NCBI GenBank assembly: GCA_018287875.1
Contig: JAGVVL010000021.1
Location: forward strand, 434,001 to 498,000
From: Nigrospora sphaerica
Lineage: Eukaryota > Ascomycota > Sordariomycetes > Amphisphaeriales > Apiosporaceae
Direction of reading: 5' to 3'
Length of the DNA: 64,000 nucleotides
This document shows positions 10,980-23,600 of the stretch, piece after piece. The notes under the pieces are model-generated. The model did no database searches. It was not told the DNA's origin and saw only the letters and a program-made list of their open reading frames with translations. A program made the translations under genes and the position numbers. Each line of letters opens with the position of its first letter. The stretch's first letter is position 1.

Positions 10980-12622
10980 ATGGCTGCCTCTTCTCAAGAA
11001 GCTCAATTAATCCTTGCTATCCAATCTCTTGAAAATAACCCTCAAAGTAGCCGCCGAGCGACCGCGAAGATCTACAACGTCCCAGAAACCACCCTACGTC
11101 GAAGAATGGCCGGCACGCCTTCGAAGGCCGAGCAGGGCAGCGCAACTTCTCGATTAACGAGACTGGAAGAAAGGGTGATTGTTGAATACATAATTGACCT
11201 GGATTCGCGAGGGTTCTCACCCCGGCTGCGCGACGTGGAAGATATGGCCAATGTTATTGCCGAGGCGCGTGACGCGTCACGCGTCGGGACGCATTGGGCC
11301 TCGAACTTCATCAAGCGACAACCACAGCTGAAAACGCGTCTTTCGCGTGTGTACGACTACCAGAGGGCCCTCTGCGAGGATCCTGAAAAGATTGCGGCTT
11401 GGTTCGAGCTTTTCCGCAGCATGAAAGCGAAGTTCGGCATCCTCGACGACGATATGTACAACTTCGACGAGACCGGCTTCATAATGGGCCAGATCGCGTC
11501 CTCTATGGTCGTTACGGGTGCTGATCGCGGCGGGAAACAAAAGAAGATCCAGCCTGGCAACCGGGAATGGGCTACCGCGATCCAAGGCGTGTGTGCGGAT
11601 GGCTGGTGCGTTCCGCCGTTCATAGCGGTAAAGGGCAAGACTCATCTCGCGAACTGGTACGCCGACAGCACCCTACCACGCGACTGGGTAATTAAACCGA
11701 CTTTAAATGGATGGACCAACAACGAGACAGGCCTGGACTGGGTTCGGCATTTCGATAAACACACGGCGTCGCGCGCAAAAGGTCAATATCGGTTATTAGT
11801 GATCGACGGGCACGAGAGCCACGTTTCGGCCGATTTCCAGGCTTTCTGCAGGGAGAAGAACATCATCACGATCTCTATGCCTCCGCACTCGTCGCATCTT
11901 CTCCAGCCACTTGACGTTGGGTGTTTTGGTCCACTAAAGCGGGCGTACGGTCGCGAGATCGAAGGGTTTATGAAATCGCACGTAAACCACATCACGAAGG
12001 CTGAGTTCCTTATCGCCTTCCAGGCCGCATTTTCAAAGGTCTTTACACCCGACAATGTCAAGGCCGGATTTAAAGGAGCCGGTATAGTTCCTCTCGACCC
12101 GGATAGGGTCATATCGAAGCTCGATGTGAAGTTGTCGACGCCTTCACCGACAAGGAGCCTCCCAGCCGCGACCATCCCATGGGCCTCTCAGACGCCGCAT
12201 AACCCAACCGAGGCGACTTCACAGACGGACTTCATTAAAAGTCGAGTCCGCCGTCACCAGGGAAGCTCACCGACACCGATTTTATCGGCAGTTGACCAGA
12301 TTGCGAAGGGTACGATGGCGATTATGCACGAGAATGCCCTCTTGAAGGCTGAGATCCGTTGCCTTCGAGAAGCAAATATCGGCCTCGCTAAACGTCGTAG
12401 GGCAAAGAAAACACATGTAAGGCAAGGGGAACACTTACTATCGCCGAAGGACAAGATCTCATAGATCAAAAGGATGCGGATACACAGTTGAGGGAGGAAA
12501 CGCGTGCGGGTAGTAGTCGTGCAAGGAAGGCGCAGCCGCGCGAAAGGCGCTGTGGCATCTGCGGAAAGACCGGTCATAATGCGCGCACCTGTGTAATGGT
12601 TGAAGAAACATCCGAAGAGTAG
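10980..12622 (+). CDS. pogo transposase, DD35D, 3' frameshift
   Basis: This enzyme would excise and reinsert the element. From the ATG at 10980 the protein shows a psq-type helix-turn-helix (about 5-45), a second Tc5-type DNA-binding region (about 55-125) and a DDE catalytic domain with D163 (NFDETGF), D276 (VIDGHESH) and D312 (LQPLDVG); 35 residues separate the last two. The open frame stops at 12464. The relative at 36209-37507 continues through a C-terminal zinc knuckle, and the same knuckle (CGICGKTGHNARTC) is encoded here in the +1 frame up to a stop at 12622. Adding one G in the GGGG run near 12427 would join them. As written the product is 494 residues and lacks the knuckle. The catalytic part is complete. 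Confidence 0.9.
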
Positions 12623-12695
12623 GATTCCGATCAGTTTGGATTGATTTAGGGCGGTTTGGTTGAGTAATCGATTGATTAGTCGCGAGAGTGCTCTG

Positions 12696-12740
12696 AGGTG
12701 CGCCACTTGGTTGGATGCGCCACATGGATGGCACCTACGT
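12696..12740 (-). repeat. pogo right TIR
   Basis: Reverse complement of the left TIR with two C/T differences; followed by TA at 12741-12742. Confidence 0.92.
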
Positions 12741-13886
12741 TAGGACTTTTCGCTTTTATCTCACCCGGCCCCCTCTCTATTGTAGGGCAGCAGCGGGACG
12801 GACCGGCAGAGGCGATGACGGAACAGGAATGGACAGGACAACCGAAGAACCACTCTCCCGTGCTACCGCCCGTGGTGGCTGGATAACCAGGAGCTCCACA
12901 AAGCAGCTTCTCAGGTGTAAGGGTGTGCTACCAATCTCCGACAGGTCGCTGATTGGATACACAACGCAAGGATGGCCACAGGAGTATGCGCCTCGTCTGG
13001 CTGACAGGGTTTGCTACACCTCCGTCTTCCCGTTCATGATAGCCTATTACGATTCCGATGCACCTGCTCCGCCATCAAACTTGGCAGGTCTTAGATCACG
13101 GCGATGACAGGCTCGCCGGCTATGTTCCGGTTGCTTCCACAAGGCACTTGAGGTAGGGAGCTGCCCCACAAATGCGCGTGGTACTGGTGATGCTCTGAGC
13201 TGCCATCCATGTTTGGCGGAAGCGAAGCCTTATCACATGAGTGCCGCAAGAATATATCTTACAACCTAATTGACATATCGCTACACATCAGGGGTTGCTA
13301 ATCATCGCTACCTAGTCCATTGCCAAATGAAGGCAGCGCAAATTAGTTACGTAACCGCTCCTAACTGGTGCCAGTAGCTCATCACTGTCCATGGCGTAGA
13401 TGTAACCCCTGAGAATAGGTAACCCGAGGGCTGTTTGCCGGGAGTCCTCCCTCCCACCTTTTTCTCTTGCCATTTTTCTGCAGGGCCTCCCAACTTCAGC
13501 CGGATCATCTGGCCAAATCATGAATTAGCTGCCCTCACGAATTGCCAGCGCAGCAAAACGAAAGCAAGCGAGACCGAGGAACGCGGGGCTGAGTAAGGGT
13601 CGAACGATGGCCCCTGCCAAGCTAGCAACTGAAATGGCTCTTGTTTTCTTTTCGCTGTTCGCCCATCGAGATGCTCTCGGTCTCCTACCTCCCTTTCTAA
13701 AGACAGGCCGTGGACGTTTCAGATAAGCAGTTGCTTTGCGACGTCGCAGTGCATACCCCGCCCAGCCTCCTCATATTCCTGCTTTGTGCCGGAGTCAGCC
13801 GCCAGCATGTCCACTTTCCGCGAAGCCAAGCTCATGTATGCAATCGACAAGCGGCCGTGGGCGATGGGATCCGGGGTACTCGACGA

Positions 13887-14375
13887 TCAGCACGAGTTTC
13901 GTCGAAGAACAGGATGTCGGTGGGAGGATAAGGTCTTCTGGTGCGGATCCGGGCTTTGCAAGTCGACTAACATGTCTCCTTCCTTGATGAAGACAAGCGT
14001 GGTGCGCAAGTTGCTACTCGTCCGTAGCCGTCGTAGGATAACGGCGGCCTCCTCTTCTGGGCGGCCTCTCAACATCTCGAGTAGCTCGGTGGTGTCCTTC
14101 AGCTGCTCAGCGAGGTGCTGATACTTCCGTCGCAGATTCGCATGCGGCGTCGTATCAGGGTCATGGTCGTATTCACACTCGGTGCTGCGCTTGCGGCAAA
14201 TACCACAGGCAGGCCTCACGCCGTCACATTTCGTCTTGCGGGAACGGCATCTCGTGCAAGCGAGTTGTATCAATTTTCGCTTGCGCACAGTCTCTCGAGG
14301 GTTGTTTTGCGGGCTGTTTTGCGGCAAATCTCTACTCTCCGTGTTGGGCAAGAGTTGACGAAGTGGATGCAGCAT
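13887..14375 (-). CDS. Short Zn2Cys6 binuclear-cluster protein (right arm)
   Basis: A base-for-base identical, inverted copy of the gene at 1427-1915: same ATG, same CX2CX6CX6CX2CX6C cluster, same coiled coil and same early stop. If both copies are real they would give double dosage of the same short DNA-binding protein. Because it has a dimerisation helix but no activation or regulatory domain, a competitor of full-length paralogues is possible, but that is inference. Its 5' flank is identical to that of the left copy for well over 1 kb, so any promoter is shared too. Confidence 0.7.
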   Translation of the reverse strand: MLHPLRQLLPNTESRDLPQNSPQNNPRETVRKRKLIQLACTRCRSRKTKCDGVRPACGICRKRSTECEYDHDPDTTPHANLRRKYQHLAEQLKDTTELLEMLRGRPEEEAAVILRRLRTSSNLRTTLVFIKEGDMLVDLQSPDPHQKTLSSHRHPVLRRNSC

Positions 14376-15312
14376 CAGGGGATGTCGGGCGTTCTTTCCC
14401 AGGGATGGTAGAGTGCCGCGTCTCAACACCGTAAGTATAAAGACGCCTTTAGGAGTGTGAAAGGCTTATAGCAAACTCGAATAGGTGGTTAAGTAGTGCC
14501 TGCGTGACTTCTAATGGCATGTGTAAACGGAAAGAACTGCTCCTAGCTGAGAGTCTTCCGAGTTTATAGGGCCCGTAGGGACAAAGTGCCCATGTGCACT
14601 GTGACTACACTGTCAGTAGCTGTCCCTCGGGCTGTTCCCCGCCGTTTGATTGCATGCCAATTTTTGGGGAGGTGGTCTTCGAAGGAGCACCGCGATCATG
14701 GTGGGGGTAAAGAAAGCACTGGGCTGCACAGCGGCCAATGAGTAATTCCAGAGACGCATGGGGTTGCCGTCAGCCTAGAAGCAAGGCATCACCTACGCCA
14801 GCTCGAGTAAAGAGGCTATACAGTTCATGGCGACCAGGCCGTACACGCTGCCTCTACCGCCTACCACGTGCGCAGAGCCGGGTTGTGTAAGCCTGGGACG
14901 ACCGTATAGCTAGACAAAACGCTGAAAACCTCTGGATATTAATCCTCAACCGCAGGGAACGGGCCGGGCTGAAACAATCTACCAGCCGCCAATCCGTGTT
15001 CTGTTCCCGTCGGTCATCGATACAGCGGCAGCGGCCAGGGCGTTGGAACCCTCGCACACCATGCAGCCTTGCCAGCAGCCCCATTCTCTTGGTAGCAGAC
15101 GAAGCCGGGCGTCGCTATTGCCTCCTCTTCTGCGTACCTTAGCCGCCAAGGCCTCGGGCTTGTATCGGGTTGTCTCTAGTCCACCCTCTTGATGTGTGTT
15201 GTGGAGCTCTCCGTAAAGGGGAGCAATGGGCGACGGCGTGGGATGCAGCCAGGATGCTCGACAATCAACACGAGTTCCGTCGATGAAGAAGACTCGTATG
15301 GGCCGATGCGGT

Positions 15313-15671
15313 CTACTGATGTACGTGGAACCTAAAGCCGTCACGTAGCAGGCGCCCCTCCTTACCGAAGCCGACCACGATGTGCACACTACTATTCCCC
15401 GGAGCTGTTCAAGGATGCGAGCAGCTTCCTCGTCAGGACGGGTTCGCAACAACCCGAGAAGACGAAAGTAACCCTCCACCCTCCCGACAAGCTGTTCGTA
15501 CTCCCGTCTCAGACTCGCATGCGGCGTTGTACCGGGATCGTCGTCGTCGTCGTCGTCGTCGTCGTAGTCGCACTCGCACTCGGTGCGGTGCTGGCGGCAA
15601 GCGCCGAAGCCGGGCTTCTCGCCGTCCCATTTCGCTGTTGGGGGCGGCATCTCGTCCAAGCGACCTCTACG
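15313..15671 (-). pseudogene. Decayed Zn2Cys6 regulator (right arm)
   Basis: Inverted copy of 129-488, including the poly-Asp run. One G is missing from the run corresponding to 400-404. This moves the frame after LEQLRG and fortuitously opens a 226-codon frame (14979-15659 on the minus strand). The residues after the shift have no counterpart in the paralogues, so the long frame is an accident of the indel and not evidence of a gene. Confidence 0.7.
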
Positions 15672-16491
15672 GGCACCGGTCTGTCGGGTTTGTAGCTGGG
15701 GGGCTCGCTACGCTCGGCTGCGGGACGTGGTTGACGTCGTGGTCGAAACATCGGAGGTTGTCAAGTATTTTACTCTCCGAGCAAGGCAGGGCGCGTACCT
15801 TGGGGAACGAAAGGAGGAACGCGCCGAAGGCGTGTGTGCCCCAAACAGTCCGGGCAAGTGCAAACGAGCCGCCCGGTGGTGCGGGCGGGTACGCCAGTGG
15901 GGTGGGCGAAGGGGAAGCAGTGCCGTCTACTGGGAGTCTTCTGGGGTTATGGGACCGGGGGGCGGAGCATCTATGCGCCCTGTGACTACAGCAATGGCGA
16001 ATAACCACAAGGAGCCGCCGGCCTTTATGCACGAAGGCATGCCGTCGAGAAAGGGGCTACTGAAGCCCTTTCGCATGGTGCCGAGAGGCCACGTTGTCGT
16101 TGTTGGGGGGCCACCTTTGGGCCGGCAGGCAGAGGCCCCCTTAGGCCTGCTCCGCGATTGGTTTATAGGACAAGGGCCTGGGCAACCGGTGCTAGAAGGG
16201 GCCCTATATCGTCCGGTGGCCATTGCCCTTAGCCAGGACGGCGTTCACGCAATAGACCGTCTGGCTGCCCGCACTTGTGTCGTGGGAAGAGCACACAACA
16301 TGGAAACTCTTAGCGGGGGCTCATGTGTGCAAAACAGGGGTTGCCACCGAACTCATCACGACCCGTCCTAGGGTGGCTGTAGGTAATAAGTGTAGGGTGC
16401 TGGATCTTCGGCCTGTCTGGGGAGGGACGGCGTGTGCTCTAGGGCGCAGGCGGGCAAAGCAAAACACAAGCAACTCGAGCGTAATACGTTG

Positions 16492-16960
16492 AGAGCATGG
16501 CGACGCATTTTGTGCTGCAAGGCATCCGGCCCGTCTATGGCGGCAAAAGCACGGCATCTTCCTCCACCTCCATGCCCTCTGAGGTTCATATGAAAGTAGA
16601 CGGGGTGGAATCCCGTCCTCGTTAGTCCTTTCCCACGCATCGCTCGATGCCCCTGGCGCGGGCGCAGACACCCGTGGATATACCAACCACAGGCCCCCGC
16701 TGTTCCCCCTAGCGATAGATGGCGAATAGGTAGGTGTATAGAGAAGAAGACCATTCACCCTTAGAGGTCATATTTGTGTTGGCTAATGAACATTTCGCCA
16801 CGGGGTACGCGAAGCAGTTCGATTCCAGTTGTGTTCAGCGAGGGTCGCGGTAGGCTATGAATGATAGACGGATGTGCTGGGCACCCCGGCTGGTCTTGTT
16901 CCGGGGCTCGTCGTCGCCGTCTTTGATTTGCCGAAAGGCCTGGGGACAAGACAGGCCGTC
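16492..16960 (+). repeat. Diverged tandem unit A
   Basis: Aligns in the same orientation with 17136-17600, offset about 650 bp. Shared blocks include CTCGATGCCCCTGGCGCGGG (16650 and 17299), TTTCGCCACGG (16793 and 17446) and the GGGCACCC block (16880 and 17531). The copies differ throughout, so the duplication is old. Confidence 0.7.
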
Positions 16961-17135
16961 CAGCTGCCTGCGCTTGCGTCCCGAGAAACTAATCAAAGCT
17001 TGTAGTAAGGGTTCACGCGTTGCAAACAAACATTGCCACTGGGATCGTTGCGACCCGGTGGAGGGATGGCGTCCACTTCAGGAGTGCAGACAGGCAAAGA
17101 AAGATGCGGGAAACAGAGCCTGCTATGTCGAGCGC

Positions 17136-17600
17136 GTGGCAAAACATGTGCTGAGCCGCAAGATATTTGGCCAGTCTAGCCTGGGGAAACCGTTAAATCT
17201 TCTCGGAGGGCTAAGAGAGAAGCCCCTGTCGTCCGGGCCACATGCGAAGCCGATGTGGCCTGAATCTGTTCTCATGGTTCCCTTCCCACAAATCACTCGA
17301 TGCCCCTGGCGCGGGCGCAGGCATCCGGGAAGACGCCGACCGCGAGTCTCCGCTGTTTTCCCCAGCAGCAGGTAACCAATAGGCGGAGGCACAAGGCCGA
17401 CTATTCACTCTGGATATCGCGCCTGCGTGAGAAAGAAAATGGATTTTCGCCACGGAGTAGGCGATGCCGCCCGCTTCTGATTAGGTCGATGGAAGATGGC
17501 GGCAGGCTAGGGGTAAGGGGCAGGTGTATTGGGCACCCGAACAGTCTTACGTCCGGGCTGGTCGTCGCTGTCGCCCCGGCCTTGGCACTAAGGCTAAGCT
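17136..17600 (+). repeat. Diverged tandem unit B
   Basis: Partner of 16492-16960. Weak similarity may continue towards 17,700-17,890 (a TGGATTTCGACGATGAGTAG block), suggesting a third, more decayed unit. Confidence 0.65.
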
Positions 17601-20600
17601 AACTTACTCTTAGTTGCTTTCTATCCCCCTCGCCCTGGCCTGTTAGGACATCAATTCACAGTACCCAAAGATGGGGATCCTCGCCCCATACGTCATAAAG
17701 GACGGGATCGCAAAGAAGAAGCCATGGCCTTATCGCAGACAGGGGCGAACCATGGTTTACGGCCCGTAAGAAGGGATCGCCACGTCGGTGCGTGCCGTTT
17801 GTACGCATGTAAAGATTTTGTAAAATGGATTTCGACGATGAGTAGACCGTCTTCGGGATGACTCGCTGTATTATTTGGGCGACAAAGTATGCGAAATGCG
17901 ATTCGCAAGAGGTGATGGCGGTTGCCGCGTCTCGTGGGGAGGGTTCCACCAGACGTCACGATCTCGATGTAGACAGGATCACAGTATAAATAATACGGAA
18001 TTGGAAGCGCGTACGCCCTATAGACCGGGCCTCTAATAGCACGCATAACCCAAGCCTTGTAGCAGCTGATGTCAATGCCATAGAGAACAACAAATGCCGC
18101 CTTCCGCGCGGCACGCCCCAACGAGACGACCGCTGCTGGTATATACCAGATTGGTCGCCGGCCCTTGTCGAACCGGCCGTGCGCGCCACGTTCCCAAAGC
18201 GCAGCACTTGACCAGCTGGTGCTCCAGGCTTCTATCCACAAGACCAGAGGCGGGTTGCACGTACTGGAGGGAAAGCGGTGCATATAGGGCATCGGCAGTC
18301 GATTGGACGATCGGTACGACGAGGCCGATGAAACATCAGGGGCGAACCGTTGAACTTGGGGCGGGTCTATGGGCTCGGAGCCGGTGTTAACTCGCAGCGA
18401 ATCTAATGGTGAAGTTAGGAGAGCCCTTGCGTAGTAGCTCCATCACGGCTCGGGGCCGCTGGCGTCTACTGAGTCGGGAGAGGTAGCGGCTGGCGTTCAA
18501 CTGAGTTCGGGCCTATGCTAATAACAATGCTCCTTCGGAACGGGGTACGGACTGGAAGGACATACGCAGCTACTAGCACCGTAGAGACCAGGACTATGGC
18601 CACTAAAAACTAGCCGAATGCATACGGGGAGTGGCAAGGACGATGGTGGGGTTAAAGTAGTAACTTGCTCTTATTCCTAAGGAATTTGAACTTCATCGGG
18701 GTGGCATGATAGTCACTCGCCAAGTACGGGAGCCCCGCAAGGGATATGGTGCGCCATTAGAAGACGCCCTGCAAGGAGCCCCGGCACCGTCGTCTCCCTC
18801 TCCTGTTCGGGGCTTTGCTAGCATCAGGGCGTCGACGAAGGCAAGCCGTCTCGTGCCTTTCTTCTCTAACGGACCAGGCTAGTACACAGGAGGCACGCAA
18901 CCATGTCTAGTCTTTCGGCACCCTTCTTATTCTCCTGCCTGGGTAGTCTCGAGCGCACGATAAATTCGGGCATGCGCTCGGGCTTGTACGTGTGCGACGA
19001 AGAAGGTGCCCCACACGCCCCCTAGGAACCGATCGGAATAAGACCTCGTTTTCTTCTCTCCATGCGTTCCCATATGTTGAGACACGCCCGAGCTATACCA
19101 CGGTCGTTCGGGCTATGCCATCCACTGCCCCCGAAAAACGAAACAAACGGGTCCAGATCCGGCACGGGGCCGAGCGTTGTGCGATGGGAGGTATCGGAGG
19201 AGCACCGCATGTGTGCGCAGGCTCGGCCAGCGGCTCGCCGAGGAGTTACGCGAGCATAGCTATGCGGCCCGGCCTATCCATCGAAAGAGCGATGCACTCC
19301 TACGGGAACGCCGCCTAATACGAGACTGCCTTCGATTTCGTTCTCGAACAATCGTGTGCCGGTGATCGCGGCTGGTGGCTCCGGTAGTTCCGGAAGCCGC
19401 TTTAACAAAGCCATGGTAACGCCAGTGGTTGCGGTCGTAGTCGATTCCATGACCATCATCCGTGTGCACCGGAGGGAGGCCCGACGTAAGGGTGCGGACG
19501 CACGCCTTGGCTTAGGAAGCTTCGTGGTCGCGTGATGCAACAATGTAATGGCATCGTGAAAGAACACATGCCACAACCGGTCGCTGTCCCGTGTTCCTGC
19601 CGGCACACGACGGTATGGCCCGGAAGGGGCGGGATGCAGCCAGGGTGCGCTTGGTCAGGGGTACTAGGCCGTGGAATACCGGCGCGTCGATGACCGTATC
19701 CTTAACGATGTCGAAGAACACCCGAATGGCTGCGAGAACCGTGCTACCTCTAGATTTGGATGCTTTCTCTGGCCCCGACCAGCCTACAAGGGATGGCTAT
19801 CGGTTGTATGCCCCCCTCATCGATGCGCCGCGGTTTTTAAGGCGTCTTAGTCGCCATCCGTTCTCGTGGTTCGGGGTTTCGACGTAGGACGAAACCCTAG
19901 GCCCTCCTGCTCTTTGGTCCCCGTCGCCTACGGCGAAAGAAGGTCGCTACAGAGGCTTCAAGGCCGATCGAAGACGGCTCGACAGAGACGGGGCGTCTCG
20001 GGTAGTACGTTCGTCGACGGATGATGAAGGCCCCGGGTGATACGGATGTCTCGTGTGTCGGCGCGGCAGGGGTGCGATCTTATGCGAAGGACGGAATGCC
20101 TCGAAGCCCTCCGGGGAGGCGGCGGCGCGTCGACGTTCTGGTGGGCGTGGTTGGGGGACGGTTTCTGTCCAGTCGCAAGCGCTCCCATGGCGCCCGAGCG
20201 ACGGTTAGCACTGGCGAGGTTCTGCCTAGAGACCGGCAGACGTTGTACCAGATAGTGGCAGTGAGTTAGGTTCTGTGAAGCGAGGCGTCGCGTGGAAGAG
20301 AAAGCGCTTAGTGGGCGTTCTGCGTCGCTTGCCGGAACCCGAGTAGAGAGGGATTCCCCACCAGACCAGCCCGGCGCGGTGTCTGCCCGTAGCCTAACCG
20401 TCTTCACACATGTTACGTAGTACCGTTCCTATCCGACCGAACGACAGCATTGCCCGTCCAAGCGGGCAAGAGGCCCCGGGGACGCGAGAAGCCGCCGAGA
20501 ACGAAGCCTCGGGGGACATACCGAGCAGTAGGCCGGTGGTGGGTGTATTATCGCCAGCCGGGGCGTGGCCACGACGGAGCCCGAAGGCGGGCGGGGCCAT

Positions 20601-23600
20601 CCGTTGAAGCACCAGCGCGAGGCGTGCCGCGCCGCGTCCTGCCGCCCTATGACTGATCTCCTGGCAGGACCAACGCCTGACAGGACCGACACCCAGACGG
20701 GACCAGCGCCCAATCCCTCGACTTATGATGCGCGACGACGCGCACTCCTGGTCGAAGTGGCGGCCGCAAAGGATGCTGTGCCGACGTCGAACGTCTGGGT
20801 TCTGCCAGCCCGAGCGCACCCATGGCCCCGGCAAACAGCAGGACAGGTTCTGGGAGAGCGCCCGGTGCATTTTGAACAGCACGCAGGGCGACGTCCCCAG
20901 CACACCAAGTAGGTGGAAACTACCCCCTCCCCGCGCGCGCGAGCATAGAAACGGCGGCGCATTGTTCACGAGGCCTGGCCGCACCGACTAGACAGGTTGG
21001 TTTGCGCTCTTAAACAATTCGCACTTCGGCCGTCGGCTGACAGGATCCTCCGCGTACGCGAAGCTGATCATACCAGCCGACGAGCAGCCCGTCGTGGTGG
21101 CACGACTACGCAGCCGCGCCCCGGCCGCTGGCCTGGACAAGGGCTTGGGCGTCGGACGCGACGCGCACACTGACCCCGACCGCGATCGAGATACCACAGC
21201 CGGCCCTGTTGCGCCCATCTACGGCAACCCCGAACCCCAGGAGAACGTTGCACATGCCGACAGCCCCAGAGGCCGGCGCCTGGAGCAGCGGATGATGGGC
21301 GAGACAGGCATTTCCATCCTCGCGAGACCATGCGCTACTGGCCTGCATCCTGATTGCCGATCGGTCAGCCGTTGGCTACCCGTCATCGAACGTCGAGTCG
21401 GATCGGACAGGAATAGCCAGACTTGAAAATGGGGATCTCGAAGGCGGGGTGGACTCCATCTAACATATCCAGGTCGCAAGCCTCTCACGGTCCATGGTTG
21501 ACCACGTTTCAGGAGCCTGTCCAAGACGCGTTTGCCCCGGGCGAGGGAGGGATCGCGAGAAGCATCTGGACGCCATCAGTATCATCGATCGCCGAGAACG
21601 AGCTCGACCGCGTACTTGCTCTACCGCAGCTCGGCACACCTAAGCCATCCCGAGCCGATCCCATGCCACTTCGCCCGGGTTAGATCTGTGTGGGACAATG
21701 GGCGGCGGACACCGGTGAACCAAAGATGCCCTGCGAAACCAACCCCGGCATGTCCGCGCGCGCGGGCTCGCCCGAGGAACACGCACGAAGACGGCGTGCA
21801 GCGACAACCTACGAGGCCGGCGAGGAGGATGCCGTGATGTTATTTCTATGCTCTTTAGCAGAACCGGCCGCGTCCAGCGAATCGCACGCGAACCCAAGGA
21901 GGAAAACCCAGTACACGGCGATTGCATATCGCGATCCCGTGCGGCCCAGAGTACGGCACCACCACGAGCGGGAGGCCCTATGATTTCGGAGAGCGCATGG
22001 GCCGGATCCTGCTACGCTCGCGCGCCCTGGCCGAGCCGAGGGGCGGAAGGGCCCACACAGTCACGCGATGCTCGGACCGTACAGCCGTCAGCCAGATACC
22101 GGCTTTCAGCCCACCGGCCGCAGGCTCCGGGACAGGCGGCATTGCGGGCATACGAAACATCGATCGGCCATGACGCGCCCGAACACTGAATTCATGAACC
22201 GCGGGGCCTACTGAGGTCGACGCCGGCGGAAGGAAAGCATCACCCTCCGGGCTTGCGTACGAACCCAAACGGGGCGGCGGTGTGGACCGACCATTGCGAA
22301 GCCTCCCGGCAAGAAAGGGAGGAACGGCGCCGGGGGTCCAAGACCGAGCCCGTCGCGAGCACGTCTGCCAGGGACCATCCGGTCAAGAGGGCATGTGGCG
22401 GTCTTTACGATACGTCGTTGCCCGCAGAGCCGGGGAACCAAAGCGACAGGGCCAGCAGGGCAGATGCTACGGCCGCCAAGCGACGGACCTCACCATCGGC
22501 TGCGTGGGGAGACGGTGATCGGGCTGTCTGATACCGCACGCCGCGCTGCCTGCTTGGATTGGGAGGCTTGGCGATCGTCGAGGAATGCTGCCCCAATGTC
22601 CTACGCCCTCGCGGCCCGGCGGATGAGACCCGCCACGGCAGCAGGCGCGGCCATTTCCAGACGTTGCTTTGCCACCAACAGCCACAGAGGCTGAACGATG
22701 GCATCGAATAGCTGGACAACGGGGTGGGGTCTGAGTTCGAGGACAGGTCACGCAGGGGCCACCATCATTTTAAGTACGAAGTGTTTGCCTGAGGATTGTG
22801 CCTCGGGGCAATATTCACTTCACCTCGGACGCAGTATCGCAACGGTGGCCCTGTTAATGGCGTGTGCGGCAACGGGTTTCAAGAGCCCGCGCACTCGCCA
22901 GCATTGGGGGCCTCGGCGGAACGGCGACTGCCGTAGGCGAGACAGACACGCGAGGCCTTGCCCGCCGTGGGGCGATGGGTGCGGAGCGCCGTGGAGCTGT
23001 GCGACGATGCCTATGCCGTCGAGGACGCACCCCTTCAGGTGGCCTCTCCCGGAAGGCGACCCGGTCTCTGTCGTCGATGTGGCTGTCTGGCCGGGTTCTT
23101 CGAGAGGCGCCGCTGCGTCAACTGGAAATGGCGAGCCTTTCGTTTTGGCGCCAGGGAGAGACAGGCCGAGAGAGTTCATGCTCCGTGGGGGCGAAGCAAA
23201 CAACTCGCGAACGCACACGGGGCTATGCGCCTACCCACAGGCAGCCGGCCGCGTAGTGGTCTTTGTGTGCGAAGAGAGTATATCTGTCCCGGTGGCCGCT
23301 GCACCTGCGACTAGCGAAGTCGGAACAGAGCACAGCTGCGCAAATGCGAACGAGCGAGTGCGGGATGCCTCCATCCCACTGCGGCGACACAGGGCTCAAT
23401 AAGCCCACCCTCTCTTCTCGATGGACGTGTAGCGCGCCTCCGAGGTATGTCTCGCCGGCCGGCGCGCACCTTGTTGGCCCGCGCCGCCCTGCTGGACATG
23501 CTGTGCTCCTCTCGCACCCAAGACGGGCCGCGTCTTGTCCGATGGTATCGCAGTGCCGGCGGAGATTCGGGAGGCGCGCCGGCCGCCGTACAGAGAGTAG

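Larger units (their letters stand above)
10882..12740 (+). mobile_element. Complete pogo-type DNA transposon
   Basis: A 1,859-bp element bounded by 45-bp terminal inverted repeats (10882-10926 and 12696-12740, two mismatches) and flanked by TA on both sides (10880-10881, 12741-12742), the target-site duplication of the Tc1/mariner/pogo superfamily. Inside each TIR the 10-mer GTGGCGCACC occurs twice, 17 bp apart (10899 and 10916 on the left), a likely double transposase-binding site. It encodes one DD35D transposase. The same arrangement with a diverged 10-mer occurs in the truncated relative at 36076. Confidence 0.93.
12758..15800. repeat. Right arm of the 3.05-kb inverted repeat
   Basis: Reverse complement of 1-3047. 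The inner boundary is sharp at 12758, only 16 bases after the TA flanking the pogo element. The outer boundary is unknown because the left partner runs off the window at position 1. Five of the six homopolymer differences make this arm the shorter one. Confidence 0.95.

Noticed and set aside
1..15800. Arms as terminal repeats of one giant transposon
   Set aside because: No target-site duplication or transposase that would act on the arms is visible, and the outer ends cannot be defined in this window.
15380..16371. Two long plus-strand frames (about 200 and 260 codons) across the right-arm edge
   Set aside because: They lie opposite the decayed Zn2Cys6 copy and run into GC-rich DNA; low-complexity Arg/Gly translations without any domain.
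16800..16840. tRNA gene suggested by a GTTCGATTCC box
   Set aside because: No matching A box or acceptor stem, and the related repeat unit 650 bp away lacks the motif.
20394..23402. Several frames of 190-235 codons
   Set aside because: High GC lowers stop frequency on all frames; no start context, domain or intron evidence.
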